5,346 nt of DNA from the NCBI GenBank assembly GCA_028876695.1, contig JAGWRH010000231.1, forward strand, positions 1 through 5,346, in the 5' to 3' direction. How positions within the stretch are numbered: the first letter of the stretch is position 1; each line of letters opens with the position of its first letter. Under the pieces are notes generated by a model. The model was not told where the DNA came from and did not search any database. It was given only the letters and a program-made list of their open reading frames with translations. The DNA is from Acidobacteriota bacterium (GTDB lineage: Bacteria > Acidobacteriota > Terriglobia > Acidiferrales > UBA7541). Of the stretch, positions 1-5,346 are shown one piece after another. Both the position numbers and the translations under genes were made by a program.

Positions 1-1
1 C

Positions 2-673
2 GGCGGCGGCGCGACGGTTTCATATAAAGACAAAGCTGGCAAAGCGCAGTCGGTCAGCGCCGAAAAAGTCTTGATTGCGGTGGGGCGCCGGCCGCTGACG
101 GAAAATACGGGAATCGAGAAGACTCAAGCGAAAATCGAGCGCGGGTTCGTGCACACAAACGCGTACATGGAAACCGACGAGCCACGACTGTACGCTATTG
201 GCGATATCGTTGCGGGGCAGCCGCAACTGGCACACGCCGCTTCCATGCAGGGGATTATCGCGGTCGGGCGGATGACTGGAAAGCAGGTGCAGCCGTTCGA
301 TCGCAAGCGGTGCCCCAACGCCACGTATTGCGAGCCGCAAATCGGCTCGATTGGATTGACCGAGAAGCAAGCGCGCGAGGCGGGATACCAGGTGAAGACC
401 GGGAAATTCCCGTTCCTCGGCAACAGCAAAGCCAGCATCCTGGGTCATCACGAAGGCTTCATCAAGGTAGTGGCAGAGGCGAAATACGGCGAAATCCTCG
501 GCGTCCACGCGATTGGCCCGCTGGCGACGGAGATTATCGCCGAACCGGTGGCCGCACTGGGTCTGGAGGCCACGCTCGACGATATGGCCGCTACGATTCA
601 CGCACATCCCACAGTGTGGGAAGCAATGGGAGACGCGTTCAACTCCGTGCGCGGCCTCGCGATCAACTATTAG
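2..673 (+). CDS. lpdA: Dihydrolipoyl dehydrogenase (E3), 3' part, truncated at the left edge
   Basis: This is the flavoprotein that reoxidises dihydrolipoyl groups on E2 using FAD and passes the electrons to NAD+. The frame is open from base 2 to the TAG at 671-673, giving 223 residues, about half of a normal chain of roughly 460-470. Visible in order: the IAVGRRPL segment (74-97), the IGD motif (197-205) whose Asp contacts FAD in this family, the LAHAASMQG segment that follows, and the C-terminal dimerisation domain from about 310 (YCEPQIGSIGLTE). The family's His-Glu catalytic pair lies in HPTVWE, with His at 605-607 and Glu at 620-622. The FAD-binding GxGxxG and the redox CxxxxC disulfide would lie upstream, outside the window, so their integrity cannot be judged. 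The TTG at 71 is internal and not a start. The neighbouring E1, E2 and lipB genes fit a dehydrogenase-complex E3 rather than mercuric or glutathione reductase, which also lack this exact HPT context. Confidence 0.93.
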   Translation, partial: GGGATVSYKDKAGKAQSVSAEKVLIAVGRRPLTENTGIEKTQAKIERGFVHTNAYMETDEPRLYAIGDIVAGQPQLAHAASMQGIIAVGRMTGKQVQPFDRKRCPNATYCEPQIGSIGLTEKQAREAGYQVKTGKFPFLGNSKASILGHHEGFIKVVAEAKYGEILGVHAIGPLATEIIAEPVAALGLEATLDDMAATIHAHPTVWEAMGDAFNSVRGLAINY

Positions 674-781
674 CTCCGCGGTGGTTCCGGGTCACTTTGA
701 ATTTGATGGCTTGTGTGACGATCAAGAGAATCCAAATTGATCGCCACGGCCGCCATTCACGATTTGAATTTCGATATTGAC
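674..781 (+). other. Gap between lpdA and lipB; no terminator, no clear promoter
   Basis: This stretch of 108 bases separates the E3 stop from the preferred lipB ATG. I see no GC-rich hairpin followed by a T run and no convincing paired -35/-10 boxes. It holds two near-copies of TCAC-TTTGAATTT-GAT: 692-707 has no insertions, and 757-774 has 2 and 1 extra bases. It also contains an in-frame TTG at 737 with an AAGAGA upstream, so up to 45 bases at its right end may be coding. Confidence 0.5.
724..729 (+). promoter_or_regulatory. Possible ribosome-binding site for a TTG start of lipB
   Basis: AAGAGA lies 7 bases before the TTG at 737, which is in frame with lipB. No purine-rich site precedes the ATG at 782. 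This is the only start-deciding evidence in favour of the longer lipB. The match to the anti-Shine-Dalgarno sequence is weak. Confidence 0.3.
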
Positions 782-1525
782 ATGCAGCGGCCTCGAAAAG
801 TCGTCTGGGTCGTGGATATTGGGCTGATCGCCTACGAGCCCGCGTGCGCGTTGCAGCGCGAACTGGTGGAAGCCCGCAAAGCCGGTGCAATTCCCGACGT
901 TTTGATTTTATGCGAGCATTCAAACGTCATAACGCTTGGGCGGAACGGGAAACGGGAAAACCTGCGCGCGAGCGACGGTTTGCTGGCGCAGATGAGCGTG
1001 GAGTTCCATGCTACCGACCGCGGGGGCGACATCACGTATCATGGGCCGGGGCAAGTGGTTGGATATCCGATTCTCGATCTCGCAGGGCATCGGCGCGATA
1101 TCCGTTGGTACGTGGAACAGATCGAAGAACTGATGATCCGGGCGACCGCCGATTTCGGCCTCGAAGCGCATCGTAGCGACGCGAATCACGGCATATGGGT
1201 CGATGGCCCATCTGGCGAAGAGAAGCTTGCGGCGCTTGGCGTGCATCTGAGCCGGTGGATCACGTCGCATGGATTCGCTTACAACGTGACCACCGACTTG
1301 CGGTACTTCGATTTAATTGTGCCGTGCGGCGTGGCCGGCAAGCGCGCCACGTCGCTAGAACGCGCCCTGGGGCGGTCCGTGGCGATCGAAGAAGCCCGCG
1401 GACGGCTGGCGCGGCATTTTGGAGAGGTTTTCGGACGCGAGCCGGTGCGCATCGATCGCGCAGAGCTCGATCAGCGGCTGCGCGCAATGCGCGCGCGTCA
1501 AGAGCAGACAAATTCAGCGGCATGA
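782..1525 (+). CDS. lipB: Lipoyl(octanoyl) transferase LipB
   Basis: LipB moves octanoyl from octanoyl-ACP to the lipoyl-domain lysine of E2 and related proteins, the first step of endogenous lipoate attachment in the cytoplasm. From ATG 782 the protein has 247 residues. It shows the family signature RGGDITYHGPGQ (residues 80-91) and the GIWV block (137-140). The catalytic lysine is Lys148 in EEKLAALG, followed by the HG-x3-N block (163-168). The catalytic cysteine is Cys182 in VPCG, so both active-site residues are intact. The ATG was chosen because family members begin a few residues before the VVDIG strand. An in-frame TTG at 737 would add 15 residues and has the better upstream purine run. 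The gene ends in ATGA shared with E1 alpha, which implies translational coupling. Its place inside the complex operon ties lipoylation capacity to E2 synthesis. LipA, which inserts the sulfurs, is not in the window. Confidence 0.95.
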   Translation: MQRPRKVVWVVDIGLIAYEPACALQRELVEARKAGAIPDVLILCEHSNVITLGRNGKRENLRASDGLLAQMSVEFHATDRGGDITYHGPGQVVGYPILDLAGHRRDIRWYVEQIEELMIRATADFGLEAHRSDANHGIWVDGPSGEEKLAALGVHLSRWITSHGFAYNVTTDLRYFDLIVPCGVAGKRATSLERALGRSVAIEEARGRLARHFGEVFGREPVRIDRAELDQRLRAMRARQEQTNSAA

Positions 1526-2910
1526 TGGGGCTGGACCGAGTGAGCATGGGAAAAGGAACCGCGCAGCGAATGAACGGTACGCTGAGCCGCGAACAGCATC
1601 TTGAGCTGTATTACTTCATGCAGCTCAATCGCCAACTGGAGGAGCGGCTGGTGCGGCTTTTCCGGCAGAACAAGATTGTCGGTGGCGTTTACTCCAGCCT
1701 CGGGCAGGAAGCAATTTCCGTGGGCACGTCGTATGCGCTGGAACAACGCGATTGGCTCGCGCCGATGATCCGCAATATCGGAACGCTGCTGGTGAAAGGG
1801 TTCAAGCCGCGCGACATCTTCACGCAGCACATGGCTAAGGTCACGTCTCCGACGCATGGTAAAGACGGGACGAGCCACTTTGGCGATTTGAAGACATTAC
1901 ATGTGGTCTCGCCGATTTCGATGCTTGGCGATTTGATTCCGGTGATGGCGGGTGTGGGCATGGCGGGCCGCTACCTGGGACAACAGATCGTGGCCATGAC
2001 GTGGATTGGCGATGGGGGCAGTTCCACCGGGGCATTTCATGAAGGCTTGAATCTCGCGGCCGTGCAGCGAGCGCCGCTGGTGCTGGTGCTCGAAAATAAT
2101 CAGTGGGCCTATTCGACACCTGTAGCCCGGCAAGTGCCGCTGAAAGATCTCGCCGACCGCGCGCTGGCCTATGGCATCAAATCCCGCATCGTGGATGGGA
2201 ACGACGTGATTGCCGTCTATGAGACCGCGAGATGGGCCGTGGACGAATGCCGCGTGGGACGAGGTCCCATCCTGATCGAAGCAAAGACGATGCGCATGAA
2301 GGGGCATGCACAACACGATCCCGCCGAGTACGTACCAAAGGACATGCTCGAATACTGGAAAGCGCGCGATCCGATCGCGAGGTATGAAAAATATCTGACG
2401 AATAGCGGCTTGTGGGACGCAAAAACCAAGGCGGAAATCGACGCGCGCATCGAGCGCCAGCTCGACGAGGATCAAAAATTCGCCGAGGAATCGCCGCTGC
2501 CAGACCCACAATCGGCTGAACAGGGTGTCTATTGCGAGGGCTGCCACGAAATCGAGGCGGATTGGCGGCGGCCGAAAGAACAAGTGATGCCGCCCGCGGC
2601 AAGCGTCGAGGCGGTGTGGAAAGTGGCGGATTTTGGCGCAGCGACGATTCCGACGGGGGCCACTCAGAGCAAACCAGAAGCGCAGCCAGCAGTTCATTAT
2701 CCGAAGCACGCACACCAGACAGGGCACGGCGCATCTCAGCCGCCGCGATCAACCGAAGCATCGGCCGGAAAGCCAGCAGGCGAGGATCTCTCGGGAGCGC
2801 CGCCCTTGCGGGTTCCGTTCGGCCGGGGGCCGAAAGACCGCAGCTTCGAGCGCGAGAAGCAGCAAAATCAGCCCGCTAAGCAGAATCGCCACCGGCGGCG
2901 GAGACGATGA
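1522..2910 (+). CDS. 2-oxo acid dehydrogenase E1 component, alpha subunit, with long C-terminal tail (PdhA/AcoA/BkdA1 type)
   Basis: With the beta subunit this chain binds thiamine diphosphate and decarboxylates a 2-oxo acid, then acylates E2-bound lipoyl. From ATG 1522 it has 462 residues; the conserved core spans about 22-320. Visible are the GQEA motif (61-64) and the thiamine-diphosphate/Mg motif, which begins GDG at 163-165 and closes with Asn192-Asn193. The later GHAQHD segment (261-266) carries the conserved His262. The start is uncertain: 1522 overlaps lipB as ATGA, while in-frame ATGs at 1546 and 1570 would remove 8 or 16 residues and none has a strong ribosome site. Family alpha chains usually have about 320-410 residues. 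The excess here is a Pro/Ala/Gln/Lys/Arg-rich tail (about 349-462), preceded by Cys338-x-x-Cys341-His342, with His392, 396, 398 and 402 and a terminal RHRRRRR. The tail stays in one frame and meets the next gene by ATGA, arguing against a frameshift. Pyruvate, branched-chain or acetoin substrates are all possible. Confidence 0.93.
   Translation: MMGLDRVSMGKGTAQRMNGTLSREQHLELYYFMQLNRQLEERLVRLFRQNKIVGGVYSSLGQEAISVGTSYALEQRDWLAPMIRNIGTLLVKGFKPRDIFTQHMAKVTSPTHGKDGTSHFGDLKTLHVVSPISMLGDLIPVMAGVGMAGRYLGQQIVAMTWIGDGGSSTGAFHEGLNLAAVQRAPLVLVLENNQWAYSTPVARQVPLKDLADRALAYGIKSRIVDGNDVIAVYETARWAVDECRVGRGPILIEAKTMRMKGHAQHDPAEYVPKDMLEYWKARDPIARYEKYLTNSGLWDAKTKAEIDARIERQLDEDQKFAEESPLPDPQSAEQGVYCEGCHEIEADWRRPKEQVMPPAASVEAVWKVADFGAATIPTGATQSKPEAQPAVHYPKHAHQTGHGASQPPRSTEASAGKPAGEDLSGAPPLRVPFGRGPKDRSFEREKQQNQPAKQNRHRRRRR
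2900..2903 (+). promoter_or_regulatory. Ribosome-binding site for E1 beta, inside the E1 alpha Arg codons
   Basis: GGAG sits within the last Arg codons of E1 alpha. It is 3 bases before the ATG at 2907 and 6 bases before the ATG at 2910. The spacing favours initiation at 2910, which overlaps the upstream TGA by one base (TGATG). Either choice gives translational coupling. Confidence 0.6.
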
Positions 2911-3884
2911 TGGGCGAAGTGACGATGCTCGAGGCAATCCGTGAGGCGCTCTTCGAGGAATTTGAGCGCGACCCCGCGGTAGTCGCGCTCGGCGAAGATA
3001 TCGGCGTTTTCGGCGGCGCGTTCAAAGCGACGGAAGGCTTGCTGGCGAAATTTGGGCCGGAGCGGGTGATCGATACGCCCATCAGCGAAACGGCCATCGT
3101 CGGCGCGGCTTGCGGAATGAGCTATCTCGGATTGCGGCCTGTCGTCGAGATGCAATTCATCGATTTCATCGCCTGCTGCTTCAACCAGGTGACGAATTTC
3201 GCGGCCAAATCGCACTATCGCTGGGGTGCACCCGTGCCGATGGTTATCCGCGGGCCATCGGGCGGAGGAGTTCATGGCGGGCCGTTCCATTCGGCGAATC
3301 CGGAGATGTATTTCGTGCACACGCCGGGGTTGAAGGTGGTGTACCCATCAACGGCTTACGATGCCAAAGGGCTGCTGAAGTCGGCCATACGAGATAACAA
3401 CCCGGTGCTCTTCTTCGAGCACAAGTTTTTGTATCGCCGCATCAAAGAGGAACTTCCCGATGCCGAATACACCGTGCCGATCGGCAAAGCGGCCGTGCGC
3501 CGCGAGGGGCGCGATTTGACAATTCTGAGCTATGCGGCGGCGGCGCATACGTCGCTCGAAGCCGCGCAGGTTTTGGCCAAGGAAGGCACCGAAGTGGAAG
3601 TGATCGACCTGCGGACTCTGCTGCCGCTGGACCGGGAAACGATCATCGAGTCGGTGAAAAAGACGAACAAAGTACTGGTGGTGCACGAAGATACACGGAC
3701 GGGTGGCATTGCAGGAGAAATCGCGGCTGTCCTGTGCGAAGATGCTTTCGGCTACCTGGATGGACCGGTGGCGCGGGTCACCGCGCTCGATACCCCGGTT
3801 CCGTATGCCCCGCCGCTGGAACAGCGGTTTCTCCCCAGCGTCGAAAAAGTTGCGGCCGCGGCGCGGGAATTGGCAAAATACTAA
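2907..3884 (+). CDS. 2-oxo acid dehydrogenase E1 component, beta subunit (PdhB/AcoB/BkdA2 type)
   Basis: This is the transketolase-like partner of the alpha chain; together they form the alpha2-beta2 E1 that feeds E2. From ATG 2907 it has 325 residues, normal for the family. It opens with the LEAIREAL helix and the LGEDIG motif. DTPISE follows, whose Glu61 corresponds to the glutamate that activates the thiamine aminopyrimidine. The segment VHGGPFHS holds His123 and His128; His128 aligns by context with the active-site histidine of E1 beta chains. The C-terminal transketolase domain shows VEVIDLRTLLPLD, then VVHEDTRTGGIAGEI and TALDTPVPYAPPLE, the last being typical of the end of this family. 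Starts at 2907 and 2910 are both plausible; 2910 has the better ribosome-site spacing. The GVFGGAFKATEGL stretch resembles branched-chain E1 beta, but pyruvate enzymes of some phyla share it, so I do not assign a substrate. No key residue is missing. Confidence 0.94.
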   Translation: MMGEVTMLEAIREALFEEFERDPAVVALGEDIGVFGGAFKATEGLLAKFGPERVIDTPISETAIVGAACGMSYLGLRPVVEMQFIDFIACCFNQVTNFAAKSHYRWGAPVPMVIRGPSGGGVHGGPFHSANPEMYFVHTPGLKVVYPSTAYDAKGLLKSAIRDNNPVLFFEHKFLYRRIKEELPDAEYTVPIGKAAVRREGRDLTILSYAAAAHTSLEAAQVLAKEGTEVEVIDLRTLLPLDRETIIESVKKTNKVLVVHEDTRTGGIAGEIAAVLCEDAFGYLDGPVARVTALDTPVPYAPPLEQRFLPSVEKVAAAARELAKY

Positions 3885-3910
3885 TCTCTTAAGAAAGCAG
3901 GTCTTGCTCC

Positions 3911-4162
3911 GTGGGCAAAACCAAGGGACTGAACCAAGCTGAGTTCGAGACCGGGACGGACGTGCGAATTGCGGGCCGGGCTTTCCTGGAAGATTTTATG
4001 GACGCCGGGCAGTACCATCATGAACTGGAGCCCGAGCAGATCGAGTATGCCGACCGCGTAGCGAAGGTGGAGAAGGTCGAGTTCTTCCATGGGGGCGACG
4101 AAATTTACACGCTCGAAGGCATTCCCGGCGCGTGGCACGAGGAGTGCCTGCGGAGAGCGTAA
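3911..4162 (+). CDS. Small acidic protein of unknown function between E1 beta and E2
   Basis: I do not recognise this family. It encodes 83 residues from a GTG start, 26 bases after the E1 beta stop and 47 bases before E2. An in-frame TAA at 3890-3892 leaves GTG 3911 as the earliest usable start. Only a weak AGCAGG (3896-3901) lies 9 bases before it. By hand count it has 18 Asp/Glu against 9 Lys/Arg, so it is strongly acidic. There is no signal peptide or membrane segment, so it should be cytoplasmic. The C-terminal third looks folded: VEFFHGGDEIYTLEGIPGAW, then HEECLRRA. His36, His37, His60, His76 and Cys79 are possible ligands but form no known motif. The reading frame fills the gap between two operon genes in the same direction, and its composition is protein-like, with hydrophobic residues spaced among charges. 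A role with the dehydrogenase complex is inferred from position only. A non-coding explanation is unlikely but not excluded. Confidence 0.75.
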   Translation: MGKTKGLNQAEFETGTDVRIAGRAFLEDFMDAGQYHHELEPEQIEYADRVAKVEKVEFFHGGDEIYTLEGIPGAWHEECLRRA

Positions 4163-4197
4163 GCTCCAGAATTTCGTTCAAAGTATCCGTATTAGCT

Positions 4198-4203
4198 GAG
4201 GAG
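4198..4203 (+). promoter_or_regulatory. Strong ribosome-binding site for E2
   Basis: GAGGAG ends 6 bases before the ATG at 4210. It is the best ribosome-binding site in the window. This fixes the E2 start and suggests E2 is translated independently of the upstream small ORF rather than by stop-start coupling. Confidence 0.8.
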
Positions 4204-4209
4204 AACATC

Positions 4210-5346
4210 ATGGCAGTTGACGTCATCATGCCCCAGATGGGCGAGAGCATTTTTGAAGGCACGATTACGAAATGGCTGAAAAAGCCCGGTGACAAGATCG
4301 ACCGCGACGAGCCACTATTTGAAATTTCAACAGACAAGGTGGACGCGGAAATACCTTCACCCGCTGCCGGCGTGTTGAAGGAGATCAAAGTCAACGAAGG
4401 CCAAACCGTGCCGGTGCAGACCGTGGTAGGAACGATCGACGCCGCCGGCGCCGCAGCGGTAGCTCCGGCACCTGCGCCTGCGAGGCCGGCGGTAGCGCCG
4501 CAGCCGCAACCGAAGGCCGAGGCGTCCAAGCCCGCAACTGCTCCGCCGCCCCCGCCGGCACCGACACCGAAACCAACGGCACCTGCCGCGGCTGCTCCCG
4601 CACCCGCCCCAGTACGTCCGCAAGAGCAACGCGGCGACGGGGACAAAGTTCGCACTTCGCCGCTGGTACGCCGGATTGCGCGGGAACATCAGATCGACGT
4701 TTCACAAGTGCCGGGGACTGGCGCGGGCGGACGCGTGAGCAAGCGCGACATTCTAGCCGCGGTCGAAGGCGGCGCCGCGCCGGCGTCCGCTTCGCCTGCC
4801 GCTCCGCCTGTTAAGCCCGCCGCAGGTGCGCCTGCCGCCTTGCTCGAGTCAGCTGTGCCGCGTGACCGCATGTATTTCGGGCAATACGAAGTTCAGCCGA
4901 TGTCCATCATGCGCCAGCGGATCGCGGAGCACATGGTGCTTTCCAAGCGAACCTCGCCGCACGTGTATTCGGTCGAAGAAGCGGACGTGACGGCGCTTGT
5001 TTCACTCCGCGCCAAGTTGAAGGACAAGTTCGAACAAGAATCCGGCACAAAGCTCACGTTCATGCCGTTCTTCATCCGCGCAGCGGTCGAAGCGTTGCGC
5101 GCATACCCCACAGCCAACTCATCGGTGGACGGCACGAACGTGGTGCTTCACAAAGAATGCAATATCGGCATGGCCGTGGCGCTTGACTGGGGGTTGATCG
5201 TACCGGTGATCAAGAACGCCGAGGAGAAGAACTTCCTCGGCCTGGCGCGCGCGGTGAACGACCTGGCCGAGCGCGCCCGCAGCAAAAAGCTGAAACCGGA
5301 GGAGGTGCAGGAAAGCACGTTTTCGATCACCAACCCCGGCGTTTTC
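4210..5346 (+). CDS. Dihydrolipoyl acyltransferase E2 of the 2-oxo acid dehydrogenase complex, 5' part, truncated at the right edge
   Basis: E2 is the structural core: its swinging lipoyl arm takes the acyl group from E1 and its catalytic domain passes it to CoA. The window holds 379 residues with no stop. One lipoyl domain spans about 1-77, with Lys43 in the TDKVDAEIP loop as the lipoylated residue that LipB/LipA modify. A long Ala/Pro/Lys linker (about 78-145) follows. The peripheral subunit-binding domain (about 148-185; TSPLVRRIA, then GTGAGGRVSKRDI) binds E1 and/or E3. A second Ala/Pro linker runs to about 220. The acyltransferase domain begins near 225 (PMSIMRQRIAEHM) and includes SPHVYSVEEADVT and GLIVPVIKNAEEK, ending at FSITNPGVF. 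The catalytic HxxxD lies beyond the window. ATG 4210 is supported by a strong ribosome site and by the lipoyl domain starting at residue 2. The DKV rather than DKA motif is common in branched-chain and succinyl-type E2s; substrate is therefore open (pdhC, bkdB or sucB-like). The linkers are the GC-richest, most repetitive part of the gene. Confidence 0.95.
   Translation, partial: MAVDVIMPQMGESIFEGTITKWLKKPGDKIDRDEPLFEISTDKVDAEIPSPAAGVLKEIKVNEGQTVPVQTVVGTIDAAGAAAVAPAPAPARPAVAPQPQPKAEASKPATAPPPPPAPTPKPTAPAAAAPAPAPVRPQEQRGDGDKVRTSPLVRRIAREHQIDVSQVPGTGAGGRVSKRDILAAVEGGAAPASASPAAPPVKPAAGAPAALLESAVPRDRMYFGQYEVQPMSIMRQRIAEHMVLSKRTSPHVYSVEEADVTALVSLRAKLKDKFEQESGTKLTFMPFFIRAAVEALRAYPTANSSVDGTNVVLHKECNIGMAVALDWGLIVPVIKNAEEKNFLGLARAVNDLAERARSKKLKPEEVQESTFSITNPGVF

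Noticed and set aside
607..621. Palindrome TCCCACA-G-TGTGGGA
   Set aside because: The arms are only 7 bases, the centre is one base, and it falls on the conserved HPTVWE codons of lpdA. An operator inside this catalytic motif is unlikely and chance is sufficient.
1480..1494. GCGCGC-AAT-GCGCGC hairpin near the end of lipB
   Set aside because: It has no T tract and encodes an Ala/Arg-rich helix in GC-rich DNA. It is not a terminator, because E1 alpha overlaps the gene downstream.
1195..1521. Upstream extension of the E1 alpha frame to 571 residues
   Set aside because: This part is the out-of-frame reading of lipB, whose catalytic Lys and Cys lie in the other frame. It has Arg-rich shadow composition, and the ATGA overlap gives a natural start at 1522.
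1897..2727. Minus-strand ORF of 276 codons opposite E1 alpha
   Set aside because: It is the antisense shadow of well-conserved E1 alpha codons; its translation shows no recognisable domain.
2532..2944. Alternative plus-strand frames over the E1 alpha tail, suggesting a frameshift
   Set aside because: Neither alternative frame resembles a known E1 alpha terminus. The main frame is continuous and ends precisely at the ATGA junction with E1 beta.
3896..3908. AGCA-GGTCT-TGCT inverted repeat before the small ORF
   Set aside because: The stem has only 4 base pairs and no T run; it is too weak for a terminator or a regulatory RNA.
4441..4620. Apparent repeats of GCx/CCx triplets in E2
   Set aside because: This is the ordinary Ala/Pro interdomain linker of E2 proteins. 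It is low-complexity coding sequence, not a microsatellite or mobile element.
3996..4655. Minus-strand ORF of 219 codons with Gly/Ala-rich protein opposite the small ORF and E2
   Set aside because: The Gly/Ala richness is the reverse complement of the E2 Ala/Pro linker; it spans two real sense genes and has no domain.

Overview
The window is a single-strand (+) cluster for a lipoylated 2-oxo acid dehydrogenase complex. In order it holds: the 3' part of dihydrolipoyl dehydrogenase (E3, lpdA), lipoyl(octanoyl) transferase (lipB), the E1 alpha and E1 beta subunits of a thiamine-diphosphate dehydrogenase/decarboxylase, an unrecognised 83-residue acidic protein, and the 5' part of the dihydrolipoyl acyltransferase (E2). 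The window cuts E3 at its left edge and E2 at its right edge. The separate alpha and beta E1 chains, the DKV lipoyl motif and the Ala/Pro-rich linkers point to a pyruvate/branched-chain/acetoin-type complex. The substrate cannot be fixed from sequence alone.

Organism: the DNA is GC-rich with GC-biased third codon positions, and the genes are tightly packed. The E2 N-terminus and the E1 alpha segment after the core have the flavour of soil Acidobacteriota. That placement is recalled family resemblance, not a search result, so it is only a moderate-confidence guess.

Layout: 2-673 E3 C-terminal half; 674-781 gap, possibly partly coding as a lipB N-terminal extension; 782-1525 lipB; 1522-2910 E1 alpha, overlapping lipB by ATGA; 2907-3884 E1 beta, overlapping E1 alpha by ATGA; 3911-4162 small acidic ORF starting with GTG; 4210-5346 E2 with one lipoyl domain, a subunit-binding domain and a truncated acyltransferase domain. 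No terminator or convincing promoter is visible between any of these genes, so they probably share one transcript whose promoter lies upstream.

How they work together: E1 alpha/beta decarboxylates a 2-oxo acid with thiamine diphosphate and reductively acylates the lipoyl group on E2 Lys43. E2 passes the acyl group to CoA, and E3 reoxidises the dihydrolipoyl group with FAD and NAD+. LipB supplies the octanoyl group that LipA (not in this window) turns into lipoyl. The genes for the complex and for its cofactor attachment are therefore co-expressed.

The parts not explained by standard enzymology are the 83-residue acidic protein between E1 beta and E2, and a roughly 114-residue low-complexity tail on E1 alpha. 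The tail follows a CXXCH motif, contains a His cluster and ends in an Arg run that also encodes the E1 beta ribosome-binding site.
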